Shown: positions 12,806 through 24,279 of the stretch, piece after piece
Numbering within the stretch: the stretch's first letter is position 1
Layout of the letters: each line of letters begins with the position of its first letter
From: Bretschneidera sinensis
Taxonomy: Eukaryota; Streptophyta; Magnoliopsida; Brassicales; Akaniaceae
DNA: 64,000 nt
Direction of reading: 5' to 3'
Assembly (NCBI GenBank): GCA_023935145.1
Contig: CM043700.1
Coordinates: 29,187,001 to 29,251,000, forward strand
The notes under the pieces: generated by a model
What the model saw: only the letters and a program-made list of their open reading frames with translations
Told to the model about the DNA's origin: nothing
The model's database searches: none
Made by a program: the position numbers and the translations under genes

Positions 12806-12955
12806 CAGATGGCCCCCTGATACCAACTAAACTAAAGTAGTATAATTTAAGGATTTAATAATGATGTAGAGGAATTTGATTAAAACATGGTTAAATCAAT
12901 TTATGATAAAAATTATTTAAATTTATTGATTTAAACATGTTTAAATTAATTCTTA

Positions 12956-12961
12956 AATAAA
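12956..12961 (+). terminator. Candidate poly(A) signal of the sulfate transporter
   Basis: AATAAA occurs about 150 bases after the stop codon, within the usual range of a plant 3' UTR. Plant poly(A) signals are loose, so this is only a candidate. Confidence 0.35.
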
Positions 12962-13129
12962 CAGTCCACTAGTTAAGGTAGTGACTATGCAGTTTTGATG
13001 ATTGTAGATCAGCCCAAGCTCGTCTGTAACAAGTTCATGTCTTTTTGTAGCCTGTAGGGCAGGGACCTATGTGTTTATCTTATCTATATATTCATGTGGC
13101 AAGGGTCGAAAACGTGTTGGGCTAGAAAA

Positions 13130-13420
13130 CTGTTATGCTCGGTAAGGATGGAACTGAGTCAAGCAACTCAGCTCGCTTGAGAGGTTCGAGGTTCAAAACT
13201 CGATTAATTCGAGTTCAAGTTTGACATAAAACTTGAGTCATTGAGTTGAGTTACTCACGAGCCGAGCTCAAACCTGAATTTTATCTTATGAGGCGAGTTT
13301 GAGTTTAGTTTTCTTAATTCGAGTTCGGCTTGAATAAGTTTTTTTTTTTTTTTTCTCATGGGTCGAGCTTGAGCACCTTTCAACTCAGTCTCGGCTCGAC
13401 TTGGCATGACAATAATTTTG
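13130..13420. repeat. Repeat rich in CGAGTT/GAGCTCG/CTCGAC words
   Basis: Many short GAGTTCGAG, GAGCTCAA, CGAGCTTGAG and GGCTCGACTTGG words alternate here, interrupted by a T15-type run. Such CTCGAG-rich degenerate repeats are scattered in many plant genomes, often in nonautonomous elements, but no terminal repeat was identified. Confidence 0.45.
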
Positions 13421-15488
13421 TGCAAGTTGCAATTAATGGTTGGAAGGTTGGGTTTAAACTGACTCATGGTTGTACAGTTCGCGCCAAGCAGCATTTCGGT
13501 TAAGCTATTTAAATGGAACGTTTTGGTTTCGATCCGTTATTCACATCACCCAACTGAAGAAAAATAGTAAAAATTCTCAAATCACTCTTTATAATTTTAA
13601 AAATATTAAAAAAAATTAACATTGTAATATTTTAGCCGAATTATGATGTTTCGGTTGAAACAAATCAAAATGGATTGAAACGAACCGAAATAAAAAACAA
13701 AACGAAATACATGAGTGTTTAGTTTTGGTTTAGTATTTAAACTGAAACGAAACAAAACTTACAACTATAATCAAACCACTACAAATTTCTCAAGAAGCTC
13801 AATAGTTTTGCTCAGTGTACAATGGCTTTTGTATTTCAATGTCTATATAATTTTTTTCGTCCTTTCTCTCTCTTTTAGTCTTTTCATTTTATTTATTGAA
13901 GTGAATATATATAAATATAATAATTGATTTAATTACAAAATAAACTTAGTATTACTACAAATTCTATACAAAAACCCACTATGCCACAATATTAACACAT
14001 TATCAACTTAAAAGTGAGATATAATCAATTTATAAATCGAATAAATAACATCAACGAAAATGGAACCTAAGACTTTCCTAAGACTTTATAACTCTAGAAA
14101 CTCAACTTTTATTTCTTTTACCACTAAAACAAAGTTTATCTTGTTTCTTTAGGATTCATCTTGTTTCTTTAGTTTAAAGAATTATGGTCAAAGTTCAAGT
14201 AAGTTTTAATATATTTTTTCATTTGATTTATGGTCAAAGTTATTTTGTGTTTTAGTTATACCTTAAAGCATGTCATGTCTGTTAAAAAAAGCTTAAATAT
14301 GAAACAAGTAATTATAAATCAAAGGTAGCATGCATTTTCAGATATGGTTTCGTTATATAAAATTGATTACAGTTATTACATCCAATACGCACCATTAATT
14401 ATATTACACTAGTCAGTTTTTGTTATCATCATCATCTGCGATAATGAATTATATTACGATAGGCAATTTTCCTTTTTGATACCAAACCATTGACAAAGTA
14501 AAATTAGTGGGAATAACTCTACAAGACAAATATTTCTCTCTATATGTAACATTTCCCCTGAACTAATCTCTTCCTCAATCAATATTTCGACTGGATGCTT
14601 TGTTTCAAGAATCGAAGAATATTTACCCAAGCTACATTCTGTTTAGAAAACTTTGACAAATAATGGCAACACGATTTTTATTGAGACTCATTTATAATAT
14701 ATATATCTTTCACAGGGTTATTTGAGAGAAATACCTTTTTTTAACAATTAGTACAAGAACATTACACAAGCTGGTAGTTGGGGATTAACCCATCTAATTC
14801 ACTAACTTGGTTTGGAACAACACACTACCCTCTAAAAGTCGGGGCAATGGGATCTACAGTTTGGTGCATTTACAGCCTTATGCAGTCCAATTTTATGAGA
14901 AGGCAAAAATAACATGCCAACCTTGGACCCAACTTGATATTTTATTTATCTCAGTTATTCAAACAAATTTCTTTCTTTTATTTTTCTCATCTTTTCTCAC
15001 TTTTGGCCGATGGGCACAGTTCCACACAAGTTGATCCATGAACATAAACCACCAACTTCTCTCAAATGTTGGTATCATTCCTGCAGAGACTCTCTGGCGA
15101 ATCTAATGATTGTGGAAAAAGTAAACCATAAAAGGGAATTCTAATAATGATTGATTGTCAAAAAAAAAGGATGCAAAATTACTCCTAAATCATCCTATTT
15201 TTGAGTCCAATCTCGATACTCGTACCCATAACTGGTGAGAAGCCCGCAGTTTTATCTTTGTGCTTTTATTTCAAATCGATTGAGAAGCATTAACATGGTT
15301 GTATAAGCTAAAGTGAAGTTTAGTTTTAGTGTGTGATGAATTTTTTCATTTTAAGAACGCATATTTCCAGATATAGATATGCTTTTAACTCTCACTATTC
15401 TATCACTCTTCAAAGTCTTTTTTCTTAACATTCAAATCTGAGTATAAAGAATCTATTGAACATACGGTGAAACACTATCTTAAATAAT

Positions 15489-18226
15489 GGAGGGGAGCAT
15501 GATCTGCCTCAAAAGGCTAAAATAGAGGTAATTAATGATGCGATTATTCGTAGTATTTGAGGTTTGAGATCTTATGGTTGGAAAGTCCTCCCGGCGATCG
15601 ATGCCTCAAGAGGTATTGTCATTATGTGGGATATGAAGATGATTGACTTGATTGATTTTCATGTGGGTTTGTTCTTAGTATCTTGTGTGTTAAAGGGGCT
15701 CTCTTCTAGTGGAGAGAGAGTGATGTCATGAGTTTATGGCCAAACGAAGAATTGGCAATTAGTAGAAATTGGTGGCGTCTTCCGTGGGTGGTGGGTGGTG
15801 ATTTCAATGTCGTTCTTTATCCTCATGAGAGACTCCCTCGCTCTTTATCCTCATGAAAGACTCCCTCGTTCTTTAGGATCGGCCGCTTTCTTGTCACAAG
15901 TTGTTGAGAAACTCTTTCCTTTTTTGTTTCAGAAGCTTTTACCTCGTCCCACCTCAGACCCACCACTCTATTGTTCTTCAAATGGGGGGCATGTAGTTGG
16001 GGCCAACTCCATTTCGGTTTGAGAATATGTGACTTAAGGTGCACGGCTTTCGAGATCTTGTCATAGGTTGGTGGGAGGGTTACAATATGGAAGGATTTGC
16101 TAGTTTTGTGGTGGCTTCGAAATTAAAAACCTTAAAAGATGAATTGAAAAGATGGAACAAAGAAACCCTCGGTAATGTGAATTCTTCTTTATTTGCTTTG
16201 TTGGGTAAAATTAGTGGGCTCGATGGGAAGGAGATTGTTGAGGGCCTTTTGGGAACGGATAGAGAGAGAATGGTTTGGGTTAAAAAAGAACTTGCTAAGC
16301 TTATCTCTATGGAAAAAATCTCTTGGTGCCAAAAATCTAGAGAGATTTGGCTTCGGGAGGGTGATAAGGGCACTAAGTTATTTCATCATATGGCTAATGC
16401 TCATCAAAGATTTAACTTTCTTAATTCCATTGAGGTTGATGGAATGTTGTTTGAGTAATAAGGTGGTATGAAGGGGACAATTTGTGACTTCTATAAGAAT
16501 CTCTAAAAGGAGATACGATATAGTATAGACCAAATTTGGATGGGTTGGTATTATCTAGAATTGATGGTGGGGAAGCAACTTAGCTTAAGCACCCTTTTGA
16601 TGAAGAAAAGATTCTCTTAGTTCATAATAGGGAGGTGCTAAAGGGGGGTATCCTTAGATTTTTTGAGGAGTTCCAATCTTCAGGGAAGTTTATGGAAAGT
16701 CTTTAATGCCACTTTCATTGTTCTTACCCTGAAAAAGGTTGGGGAGTCCAATGTCAAAGACTTTCAACCCATTAGCCTTGTGAGTTGTATTTATAAGCTC
16801 TTGCAAAAGGTTTTCACTTCTAGATTGAAGAATTTTATGCGGAAAGTGGTGAGCCCTCATCAAAATGCTTTTATTGAGGGTAAACAAATTTTGGATGCCA
16901 CATTGATAGCCAATGAAGTTGTGGATGCTCATCTAAAAGATAGAGGAAGGGTGATTTGGAAACTTGGTATGGAGAAGGTACATGACTATGTTTGTTGGGA
17001 TTTTGAAATTTATTTGCTGAAAAGAATAAGCTTTGGGGACAAATGTTGCAAATTGATCTACATGTGTATCTCATTAGCTTCCTTCTCTATCTTAGTTAAC
17101 ACTTGTCCCTCGAGCTTTTTTAAAGCTTTAAAGTGTCTTCTTTCTTGTTCACATTGGTAATAAAGGCTTTTAGTAAAATTTTGGTGAAAGCGGTTGATGG
17201 GGAGTGATTTCAAAGTGGGGAGAAATTGAGGTAGTGTGAGTGTGTCTCACATTCTTTTTGTCGACAACACAATTATTTTTTGTGGGATGGAGGCACTACA
17301 AATTTTGCATCTTCGGTGCATTCTTATTTGCTTTGAGGCGGTTTCGAGGCTTAAGATTAATCTAAGCAAGAGTGATTTAATCCCTATGCAAAGTGTCGCT
17401 TCCTATTACTTACCTCAGCCTTACTCTTGGGGCTAGATTCAAATACAAAAGTATTTGGAATCCTATTGTGAAAAGGTTTGAGAAACAGTTAGCTAGGTGG
17501 AAGAGTCACTATATATCAAAAGGGAGAACAGTTACTCTTGTCAGAATCACTCTTTCTAACCTTCCAATATACTTTATGCATCTCTTACCTATTTTGATTT
17601 CGGTGGCTAATCGCTTGGAGAGTATTCAAAGAAAATTCCTACCATTTTCTTGGAAAACAATTTTTGTTCTTGTGCCCTTAAGAAAGTAAATTTTTTTTTT
17701 TGCTTGCTTGGAAGGCCACTTGGGAGAAAAATCTTGCTATAGACCATTTACATAGGAGGGGAAAAGTGCTTGTTAATTAGATGTTACATTTGTAAAAGTT
17801 GTATCGAGTCCGTGTTTCATCTTTTGTTGGAATGTTCGTTGACTAGAAGCTTATGGGAGATGCCTTATAGTATTTTGGGGGGCTCATGGCTGGTGACCGG
17901 TTCCATGAAATATGAAATTTGGGCTTGGAATGGGTTGAGAGTTTTTAAGGAAGTAAAGAAGGCTTACTTATTGATTCAACTCTCTATTTTTCAATTGGTG
18001 TGGAATGAGAGAAATCGTAGAGTTTTTGATGGCTTAGAGAGGCCTGTTGAAACTATTAGAGATAGTTGGTTCAACATCCTTAATTTTTGGTTTAAAACGA
18101 TTTTTTTTTTTTTTTTTGTAAATGATTTTGATCTCTCAAAACTTGTGGAACTTCTTCTTGTAATTAATTTTTGGCTTTGAGTTGTACTCTCTTAGTGCGT
18201 TATTAATACATTTTTACTTATAAAAA
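15489..18226 (+). pseudogene. L1-type LINE relic, copy 1
   Basis: This is a decayed non-LTR retrotransposon. Pieces in order: endonuclease remnants (ASRGIVIMWDMK near 15608-15645, then a WRLPWVVGGDFNVVLYP-like string at about 15775-15825 that needs a frame change), a connecting region at 16039-16458 (WCQKSREIWLREGDKGTKLF), the reverse transcriptase N-terminal part at 16690-16990 (KDFQPISLVSCIYKLL, SPHQNAFIEGKQILDA), the catalytic region HILFVDNTIIF at about 17248-17280 where the second catalytic Asp is Asn, and a C-terminal zinc-knuckle-like segment (CYICKSCIESVFHLLLECS) at 17776-17840. Large parts of RT are missing and several stops separate the blocks. The 5' end is truncated and there is no clean poly-A tail. 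Copy 2 shares the main breaks. Confidence 0.85.
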
Positions 18227-18320
18227 ATTCCTTAGGCAATTATGTTATATTAATCTTGATACTAATACACAAATAATCAATGATATAGCCAAGATCTTTT
18301 CATATTAAACTTGTCAAGAA

Positions 18321-18322
<2 letters not shown>

Positions 18323-18376
<54 letters not shown>
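18323..18376. repeat. (TA)n microsatellite, copy 1
   Basis: An alternating TA run of about 26 units follows TTCA. The homologous run in the duplicated unit is at about 39067-39117. Confidence 0.95.
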
Positions 18377-18377
<1 letters not shown>

Positions 18378-19108
18378 AGAATATGAGTTAGAAACAAACT
18401 GGAATCCATTGCTAGCAAGCCTCATTGGGTTGATCTTCTAAGACTACAGAAAGAACCACATTTGGTATGGGAACCAATCAACTAAATGTTAGAGGGGGAG
18501 GGAGAAGAACTGTCTGTTTCAATAAAATTTAACACATGTTAAACACCCTCCCCTGTTGTCTATTTATTTCCCTGTGCCTTAGGGACCATAACCCTAACAG
18601 TTACCTCACACATGTGCATTGGGTTTTTGGCCCATTAACAAAGACCCATCTCACATCAGGCTTCTACACATAAGGTGGCCCATACTAAAGAACCTTGATA
18701 CTTTGGAGACCCATAAAAATTATATCACTTAATTGGGTCATTTATTAGATAATGGGTCTACATATACAATGTTATAACATATCTAAACCCAAAATTCCAA
18801 CAAATTATGTAGCAAAGTAAACCTAAACATGTGTGTGTGCACGCACACGTGAACATTAGAAAAACTCCAGTAAAAATTATCTAGGATCCTACTTTCATGA
18901 AAGAGCTCGGATATATTCTTACCTTATAATAGCATACATAAAGACAGAAATGTGAAGCATACACTATGCACTAACATATTTCCAAAGATAATTTCTCACT
19001 CAAAGATAACTTTTCTCATTGTAGAAAAATGCATTCCACAACAATCTTTTTCCTTTTTTCTTTTTTTTCCCTTTAAATTTAAGCAATTTGAGTAAATATT
19101 ACACTTAC

Positions 19109-19196
19109 CTTAGAAAAATATTTTGATTGGTTCTATAATACTTGAGCAAAGTTTCAATTGGATCGAACAACTTGAGTTTGTTGAAGATACTGTCTG
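19109..19196 (-). other. Exon-like segment on the minus strand, low confidence
   Basis: Read on the minus strand, an 88-nt block is preceded by TTTTGCAG and followed by GTAAGTGT, close to ideal plant splice sites. One frame is open and reads like protein (DSIFNKLKLFDPIETLLKYY, then RTNQNIFLR). I do not recognise the family and no companion exon was found. The copy at 39851-39938 retains both splice-like sites; the one internal difference I noticed is silent in this frame. Confidence 0.3.
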
Positions 19197-19875
19197 CTGC
19201 AAAAGTTGAAAAGAGTGTTGTAATAGTACAATTTCCACAAAAGAATATGAGAAGAAGAATAAATACAGAGATTAAATATAGTTATAAAAAATAAAGAGAA
19301 GCAAAGAAAACACTAACAGAAGCATAAAAAATAGAAAATAAAGAGAGGCTGAAAAGAGAAAAAAGAAAATATAGGAATAATATCTCTTTGTCTCCATCTC
19401 AAACGTGTGTATGTAATTAGGTGTGCAAGTAACAATGTGTTTGTGTAGGTTTTGTGCCAACTTCCTTTTTTTGCTTAGCACATAATGTTTGAAATGAAAA
19501 TAGAACATATCAAATTTTTAAGCTTAACATTGTTACAATGACCAACCATTTAAATCTCCAATACTTATGCATAAACTTCTTGGTTATGGACAATGAATGA
19601 GAATAAGAAAAAAGATGAGTAAAAGTACTGGTAGCTTAGGCAGCCTCAATTAATTCACTTAAAATTGAAGCCCTACTTGTAGCTTCAGTCACATTTATTT
19701 CAATATAATCCAATAGAAAAGTAAAATTGAAGGAAAGAATGAAAAAGAAAAGAGGGGAGGGGAAAACATTATTCGTTATGGTAGCTTTTGTAAAACAAAG
19801 ACAAAATTACTATGAGATCTAGTAGTTTATAGAATTATAACATTAAGCATGTTGAGTAGAAGAATCACCTATAAG

Positions 19876-20215
19876 TCACCAATATGGAAGTAAAGGCTAA
19901 CAAAAACTATGGAAGTAAAGGCTAATAAAAACTGGGTGGGTGAAAGAAGAAAAAAAATAACCGTACCACTTAAAGTCTATGAATGCAGAAACCATTTTAT
20001 ATATGCAGGTGACAATAAATTGGTCTTTCTCCTATGAATAACCAATAAGTTACTAATATGGAAGCAAAAGCTATCGCAATAACCAGCAAAAATAAACATT
20101 GAGTGGGTAAAAGAAGAAAAAAAATAACCATACCACTAAAAGTCTATCAATGTAGAAACCATTTTATATATTCACATGACAATAAATTGGTCTTTCTCCA
20201 GTGAATGGTGAAGAG
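19876..20215. repeat. Tandem duplication, period about 173 bp, copy 1
   Basis: CACCAATATGGAAG at about 19876 and TACTAATATGGAAG at about 20049 begin two similar units that both contain GAAAAAAAATAACC, CATTTTATATAT and ACAATAAATTGGTCTTTC. The same arrangement occurs in copy 2 at about 40470-40795. Confidence 0.75.
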
Positions 20216-20393
20216 GCATGTTATAACTAGAAATTCTTTGTAAATTTTATCAGTTTTATATGAAAATTGCTGTTAGTCTGACAATCTCTACTCCAAAAAT
20301 AAATCAATGTCAGGCACTATGTATACTACATTTGTGCAAGAGAGTTGAATCAAGACATGTAACAAGATAAGCAGGATATCACTTTATTAGAGT

Positions 20394-20793
20394 TGGTGCA
20401 TACTTTACGGGACCAGATCTGTAGAATCCCGGACGAACATAGAGTCCTGCTCTCCGGAGAGAGGGTGGGGGTTAGGGGGCAGTGCCCCTGAAACTTTCAG
20501 GCCATGTACATGAGTTGGGCCTAGTTTTTTGCTTGGTGGTTTGGGCTTGGGCTCATGAATAGCCATAGTTCTATAGCTGAAAGGAAATCCTAATTAGACC
20601 CTAATTAAGACGTCTTAAGTTGCTTGTAAATACTCTTTATGTAATGAGCATACATTGTAACGAGAGATTTGTGAAGTTGATAATAGGAAACTTCTGGCAG
20701 GACGTAGCCCTATTCTGGGGTGAACTTGGGTAAATCTTGTCTTCTTTTCTTTCTGTTTATAACTTATGTGAATGACAGGTCTCGAATCGTTCA
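20394..20793 (+). repeat. 5' LTR of the Tork-like copia element, copy 1
   Basis: The segment runs from a TG at 20394 to GTTCA at 20793, immediately followed by a tRNA-Met-type primer binding site. The left boundary is tentative because the matching 3' LTR is not in the window. The homologous LTR in copy 2 is 40987-41386, also 400 bp. Confidence 0.6.
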
Positions 20794-20794
20794 A

Positions 20795-20807
20795 TTAGTA
20801 TAAGAGC
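20795..20807 (+). other. Primer binding site of the copia element (tRNA-Met type), copy 1
   Basis: TTAGTATAAGAGC here, and TTGGTATAAGAGC at 41388-41400 in copy 2, match the usual copia site complementary to the initiator tRNA-Met 3' end with one or two changes. Confidence 0.75.
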
Positions 20808-20834
20808 TTTGTGTTCGAGGATTAACGATCAGAG

Positions 20835-22640
20835 ATGTTGATTGGATCACAGATTGAAATCGAGAAGTTCGGAGGGAATAGTTTAAAGTTATGGAAACTG
20901 AAGATGGAGGATCTACTTGTGGATAGGGATCTGTGGCCGATGATAGTCGATGAGATACTGAATAGTATGACATCCACGGCAGAGGCATCACTGATAGTGG
21001 TTTCGACATTATCTTCAATGACCATCACGGAGTGGGAAAAGCTTGATCGGAAGGCACGAAGTCTGATTCGACTGTGGCTGGCTGATTATGTCTTGATAAA
21101 CGTTTATGGAAAAAAGACTGCGAAAGATCTTTAGAAGAAGCTGGAAAGTCTTTATCAGAGTAAATCTCTGGTAAACAAACTATTTATATGGAAGTAGTTG
21201 TACAACCTTTGGATGACTGATGGTGATTCTTTCTCTGTTAATCTACATGAGTTCAACACTTTGATAGGTCAGTTATTATCTATTATTGTTGATATGACAG
21301 ATGACGATAAGGCTATTATACTGCTTTGTTCACTGCCTGATTCATGGGATAACTTGATAGTTGCAATTGGTAGTGGTACGATTGATCTGTATTTTGAGAA
21401 TGTCGTGGCAACCCTATTGTCTAAGGAGATGACGCGGCAGAGTACATAAAACTCGTCAAAGGAGGCCTTGTCTGTGAGAGGATGAACCCATAATAAAGAC
21501 TACAAGTGGTCTGGTGATAAACCCAAGTTCAAGGGAATAACGAAAAGTATGGATAAATCTGGGTTAAAGTGTTGGAAGTGTAGGAAGCCTGGGCGTCTAA
21601 AGAAAGAGTGCAGAAGTAAGAGTATGAACCCTGAAAAGTGAACATGCGAGATATCAGCTTTAGGTAACAGGAATTAGTATAATGATGATGCTGGTGACTT
21701 AAATATGACATCCTGTTTGGCTCAATCAGATAAGAGTGTTTGGATAATTGACACAAGAGCATCCTTTCACATGACACCTCACAGGGACTGGTTTCGTGAG
21801 TATGAAACCTTTGAAGGGGGAAATGTTTTATTGGGAGATAACTCTCCAGTGAAAATTATTGGTCGTGTGAAGGTAAAGTTGAGTATGAATGATAAGACAG
21901 TCAGAACACTTCCAGGCATGATGCATATTCCGGGTCTCAGCAATAACCTAATATCAGTCAGCAAGATGGTAGATGGGGGAGTGAATTTTAGCTGTGAAAA
22001 AAATTCATGCAAGATAACTCATGGATCATTAGTAATTGCATGAGGTGTTCGGTATGATACGTAGTACAAGTTGCTGAAAAATAAAGTACAAAGTTAGTGC
22101 AGTGGAGGTTTTATCTCTAAGAAGGCGACTGATGATGAGGCGACGTCCTCTATGTTGTGGCATCAGAGACTTGGGCATATCAGTGAGCAGATGGTGAAGG
22201 GAGTCCCAGATTGCTCCATGGGATTCAGTTTCTGTGAGCATTGTCTACATGACAAGTAGAACCGTGTGAGTTTTAAGTCCGTTGGCATGAGAGCAAAGAG
22301 TATTCCTGATTTAATACATAGTGATGTGTTTGGGCCAGTTCCGATCCAATCTCTTGGAAAATTAAGATATTATGTCTCTTTCATTGATGATGTTTCAAGG
22401 TATGCATGGATTTATTTCATTAAGAGTAAAGCTGAAGCATTTGATAAGTTTCGTGAGTTTAAGCATTGGTAGAAAATCAGATGGAAAGAAAGATAAAGGT
22501 ACTGAGAATAGATAATGGAGGGGAATTTTGCAAGATAGAAAAGTTTGAGCAATTCTTTGTGGCAAATGCCATTGCAAGATAGAAAACAACTCCATATACA
22601 CCTTAACAGAATGGGGTGGCCAAGAGACTCAATCAATCAC
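20835..22640 (+). pseudogene. Tork/Tnt1-like copia gag-protease-integrase, copy 1, interrupted by Athila A
   Basis: The polyprotein begins with a gag resembling UBN2-type copia gag (KLWKLKMEDLLVDRD), then a zinc knuckle near 21571-21612 (CWKCRKPGRLKKECR), a protease with SVWIIDTRASFHMTPHRDWF where the family has Asp-Thr/Ser-Gly, a GAG-pre-integrase block (SMLWHQRLGHISEQMVKG) and the integrase core (IHSDVFGP, FIDDVSRYAWIYFIK, IDNGGEF). It is split by stops at 21132, 21195, 21447, 21483 and 21639 and by a one-base loss near 21464 relative to copy 2. It ends at the Athila A insertion. The integrase C-terminus survives only beyond Athila A at 63024-63410. Reverse transcriptase is not present in the window. 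Confidence 0.9.
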
Positions 22641-24155
22641 TGATAACTCTGAATAAATCATGGTATTATACTTCTTTTAGGCACGTTTTTGGTGTTGATA
22701 TTAAGCATTAGATTTGTGTTTCATGTGTTTTTTTAGCAATTTTTGGTTTAGTTTATTTTATTCTACTATTAGTTTGTTTTAGTTAACTTGAATGATCAAT
22801 GCTGAGTTTTGGGAATTTACTGTGCAAACACTCAAGGCTGCAGCAATGGAATAGGGCTGGAAGGGCAAAATGTGTGAAGAGGACAGAAACTCAGAGCTGC
22901 AGCGCTGGTTCTTTAGCACTGCAGCGTTGGAATCTGGCAGGAATAGCAAAATTTGTGAAATGGACAGAAACTCAAAGCTGCAGCGCTGGTTCAAGGGCGC
23001 TACAGCGCTGGAATGTGACAGGGACTCAAAACTGCAGCGCTGGTTCGTGGAGTGCTGTAGCTTTGGCTAGGGTTCAATATGTGCCTAGTGCTGCAGAGCT
23101 GGGAAGTCGACACTGCAGTGCTGGCCGGCAGATTCAGAATATTATAAATAGCAAATGCTAGCGGAACAAAAGAGGAGCGCGGTTGTTAAACAGAAGAACA
23201 GAGTTGGAGGAGACGAGATGCAAGAAGAGAGTTGGAGACACTCCTGGAAGCTCCTCTGAAGCTTTTAATCATTCCTCTTTGGTTTTGTTTTATTCTTATT
23301 TGGTTATGTTAATGTTTCATGATATGAACTTGGTTTGTTTAAATATTATTATGGAGTAGATATTTTTGTGTTAAGGATAGATGAATCCTAAACTTATGTC
23401 TTGAGTTGCTATTTGGACAAGTTAGAATTTAATGTGTTTTTCAAAGAGTGTGTTTTATTGTTCTTAATGTTGTTTGTTATTTTGATTCCTTCTTTAAGCA
23501 TGGTGATACGTCGAATAGAGAAGCTTTGTTTTTATGAATGGTTGAATTAATAAATATGATGTTGGATTGTTGTCTATGCACAGGCCAGGGTAAAACATGC
23601 CGTGAATGGAGTAGGAGTAACCGAATAGGGATTCTAGGAAATTCATGTGGTCCGTTTGAATCGTAACCGAATAGAGAGATTTAACTGAAAGGAATTCCAC
23701 TGAGCTTAATGCTTCTTGATTTGAATTAATCTAGAATAGACATGAAATATGGATATTTGAAATTAATGATTTTTGAGATTGGGGTTAGACCTGGAATATG
23801 GATAACCAATTTATTGGGAATTCTACCATCTTGAAAAATGTATTAAAAAAAACTTGTCCATTCGAAACTCTTGGCAATGATAGCTTAGGTGAAGTCGAGT
23901 CCTTAGCACATTAGTTTATAAGAATCTAATTCCAAAGTTTGAAATTTGTCCTTTTATTAACTATTGTCATCTGTTTTTCCCTTAGTTAATTGTTGGTAAA
24001 TTCTTCTCCTACAATTATTCATTTGCTCAAATAATGGTAAGAGTTGAGTCATAATTTCTGTATTATTTATTTTGTCCTCTTTGGGAACGATATTCACTCA
24101 TCATTTTATTACTTGAATGATTAGTGCACTTGCTAGTGTCAATTTCATCGCATCA
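22641..24155 (+). repeat. 5' LTR of Athila A, copy 1 (1,515 bp)
   Basis: The LTR starts TGATAACTCTGAATAAATC and ends TTTCATCGCATCA. It contains the GCTGCAGCGCTG motif array (22836-23124), TATAAATA at 23143-23150, and a long R/U5 portion. The homologous LTRs are 43232-44699 and 61580-63018; the two 5' copies resemble each other more than either resembles the 3' LTR, as expected if insertion preceded the segmental duplication. Confidence 0.93.
22836..23124 (+). promoter_or_regulatory. GCTGCAGCGCTG motif array in the Athila A U3, copy 1
   Basis: About nine copies of a GCTGCAGCGCTGG-type word, several degenerate, are spaced through the 290 bases upstream of the TATA box at 23143. The core contains CTGCAG and AGCGCT palindromes. 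Position suggests an enhancer-like or silencing target role, but only the pattern is seen. Confidence 0.8.
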
Positions 24156-24161
24156 AGTTTT

Positions 24162-24179
24162 TGGCTCCGTTGCCGGGGA
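24162..24179 (+). other. Primer binding site of Athila A, copy 1
   Basis: TGGCTCCGTTGCCGGGGA lies six bases after the LTR end. It matches the TGGCGCCGTTGCCGGGG site typical of Athila-lineage elements, thought to pair with a tRNA-Asp 3' end. Confidence 0.85.
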
Positions 24180-24279
24180 CTGAAATAAAATATTACATTT
24201 ACTGTGATTTTACTAGTTAATTTGAGAGTTCGTTAATTTGGTTTCTAAGTCTATTTTGCAGGGTTTTCGTTTCTAGTGC

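Larger units (their letters stand above)
12806..15488. other. Downstream flank of the transporter, noncoding; present again at 33598-36237
   Basis: Apart from the 3' UTR this stretch has no convincing gene. It contains the CTCGAG-rich block at 13130-13420, GGTTGAAAC/CGAACCGAAA-type repetitive DNA at 13630-13760, and a possible minus-strand open frame at about 14460-14665 that is interrupted in this copy by a one-base difference but open in copy 2 (35202-35408). The whole segment recurs with high identity in the duplicated unit. Confidence 0.6.
18380..20393. other. Noncoding region between LINE and copia element, copy 1
   Basis: No complete gene is visible. It holds an exon-like minus-strand segment at 19109-19196, a tandem duplication at 19876-20215, and a TGTGTGTGTGCACGCACACG stretch near 18830. 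A 150-bp segment (19643-19792) present here is absent from the second copy. Confidence 0.5.

Noticed and set aside
14807..15034. 75-codon open frame, present in both units (also 35556-35783)
   Set aside because: It is preserved only because the units are recent duplicates; it resembles no family and ends in low-complexity Phe/Ser.
22799..23161. Open frame with repeated LQRWN/CSAGS words in the Athila A LTR (also 43389-43751)
   Set aside because: It is a translation of the GCTGCAGCGCTG array within U3 and not a gene.
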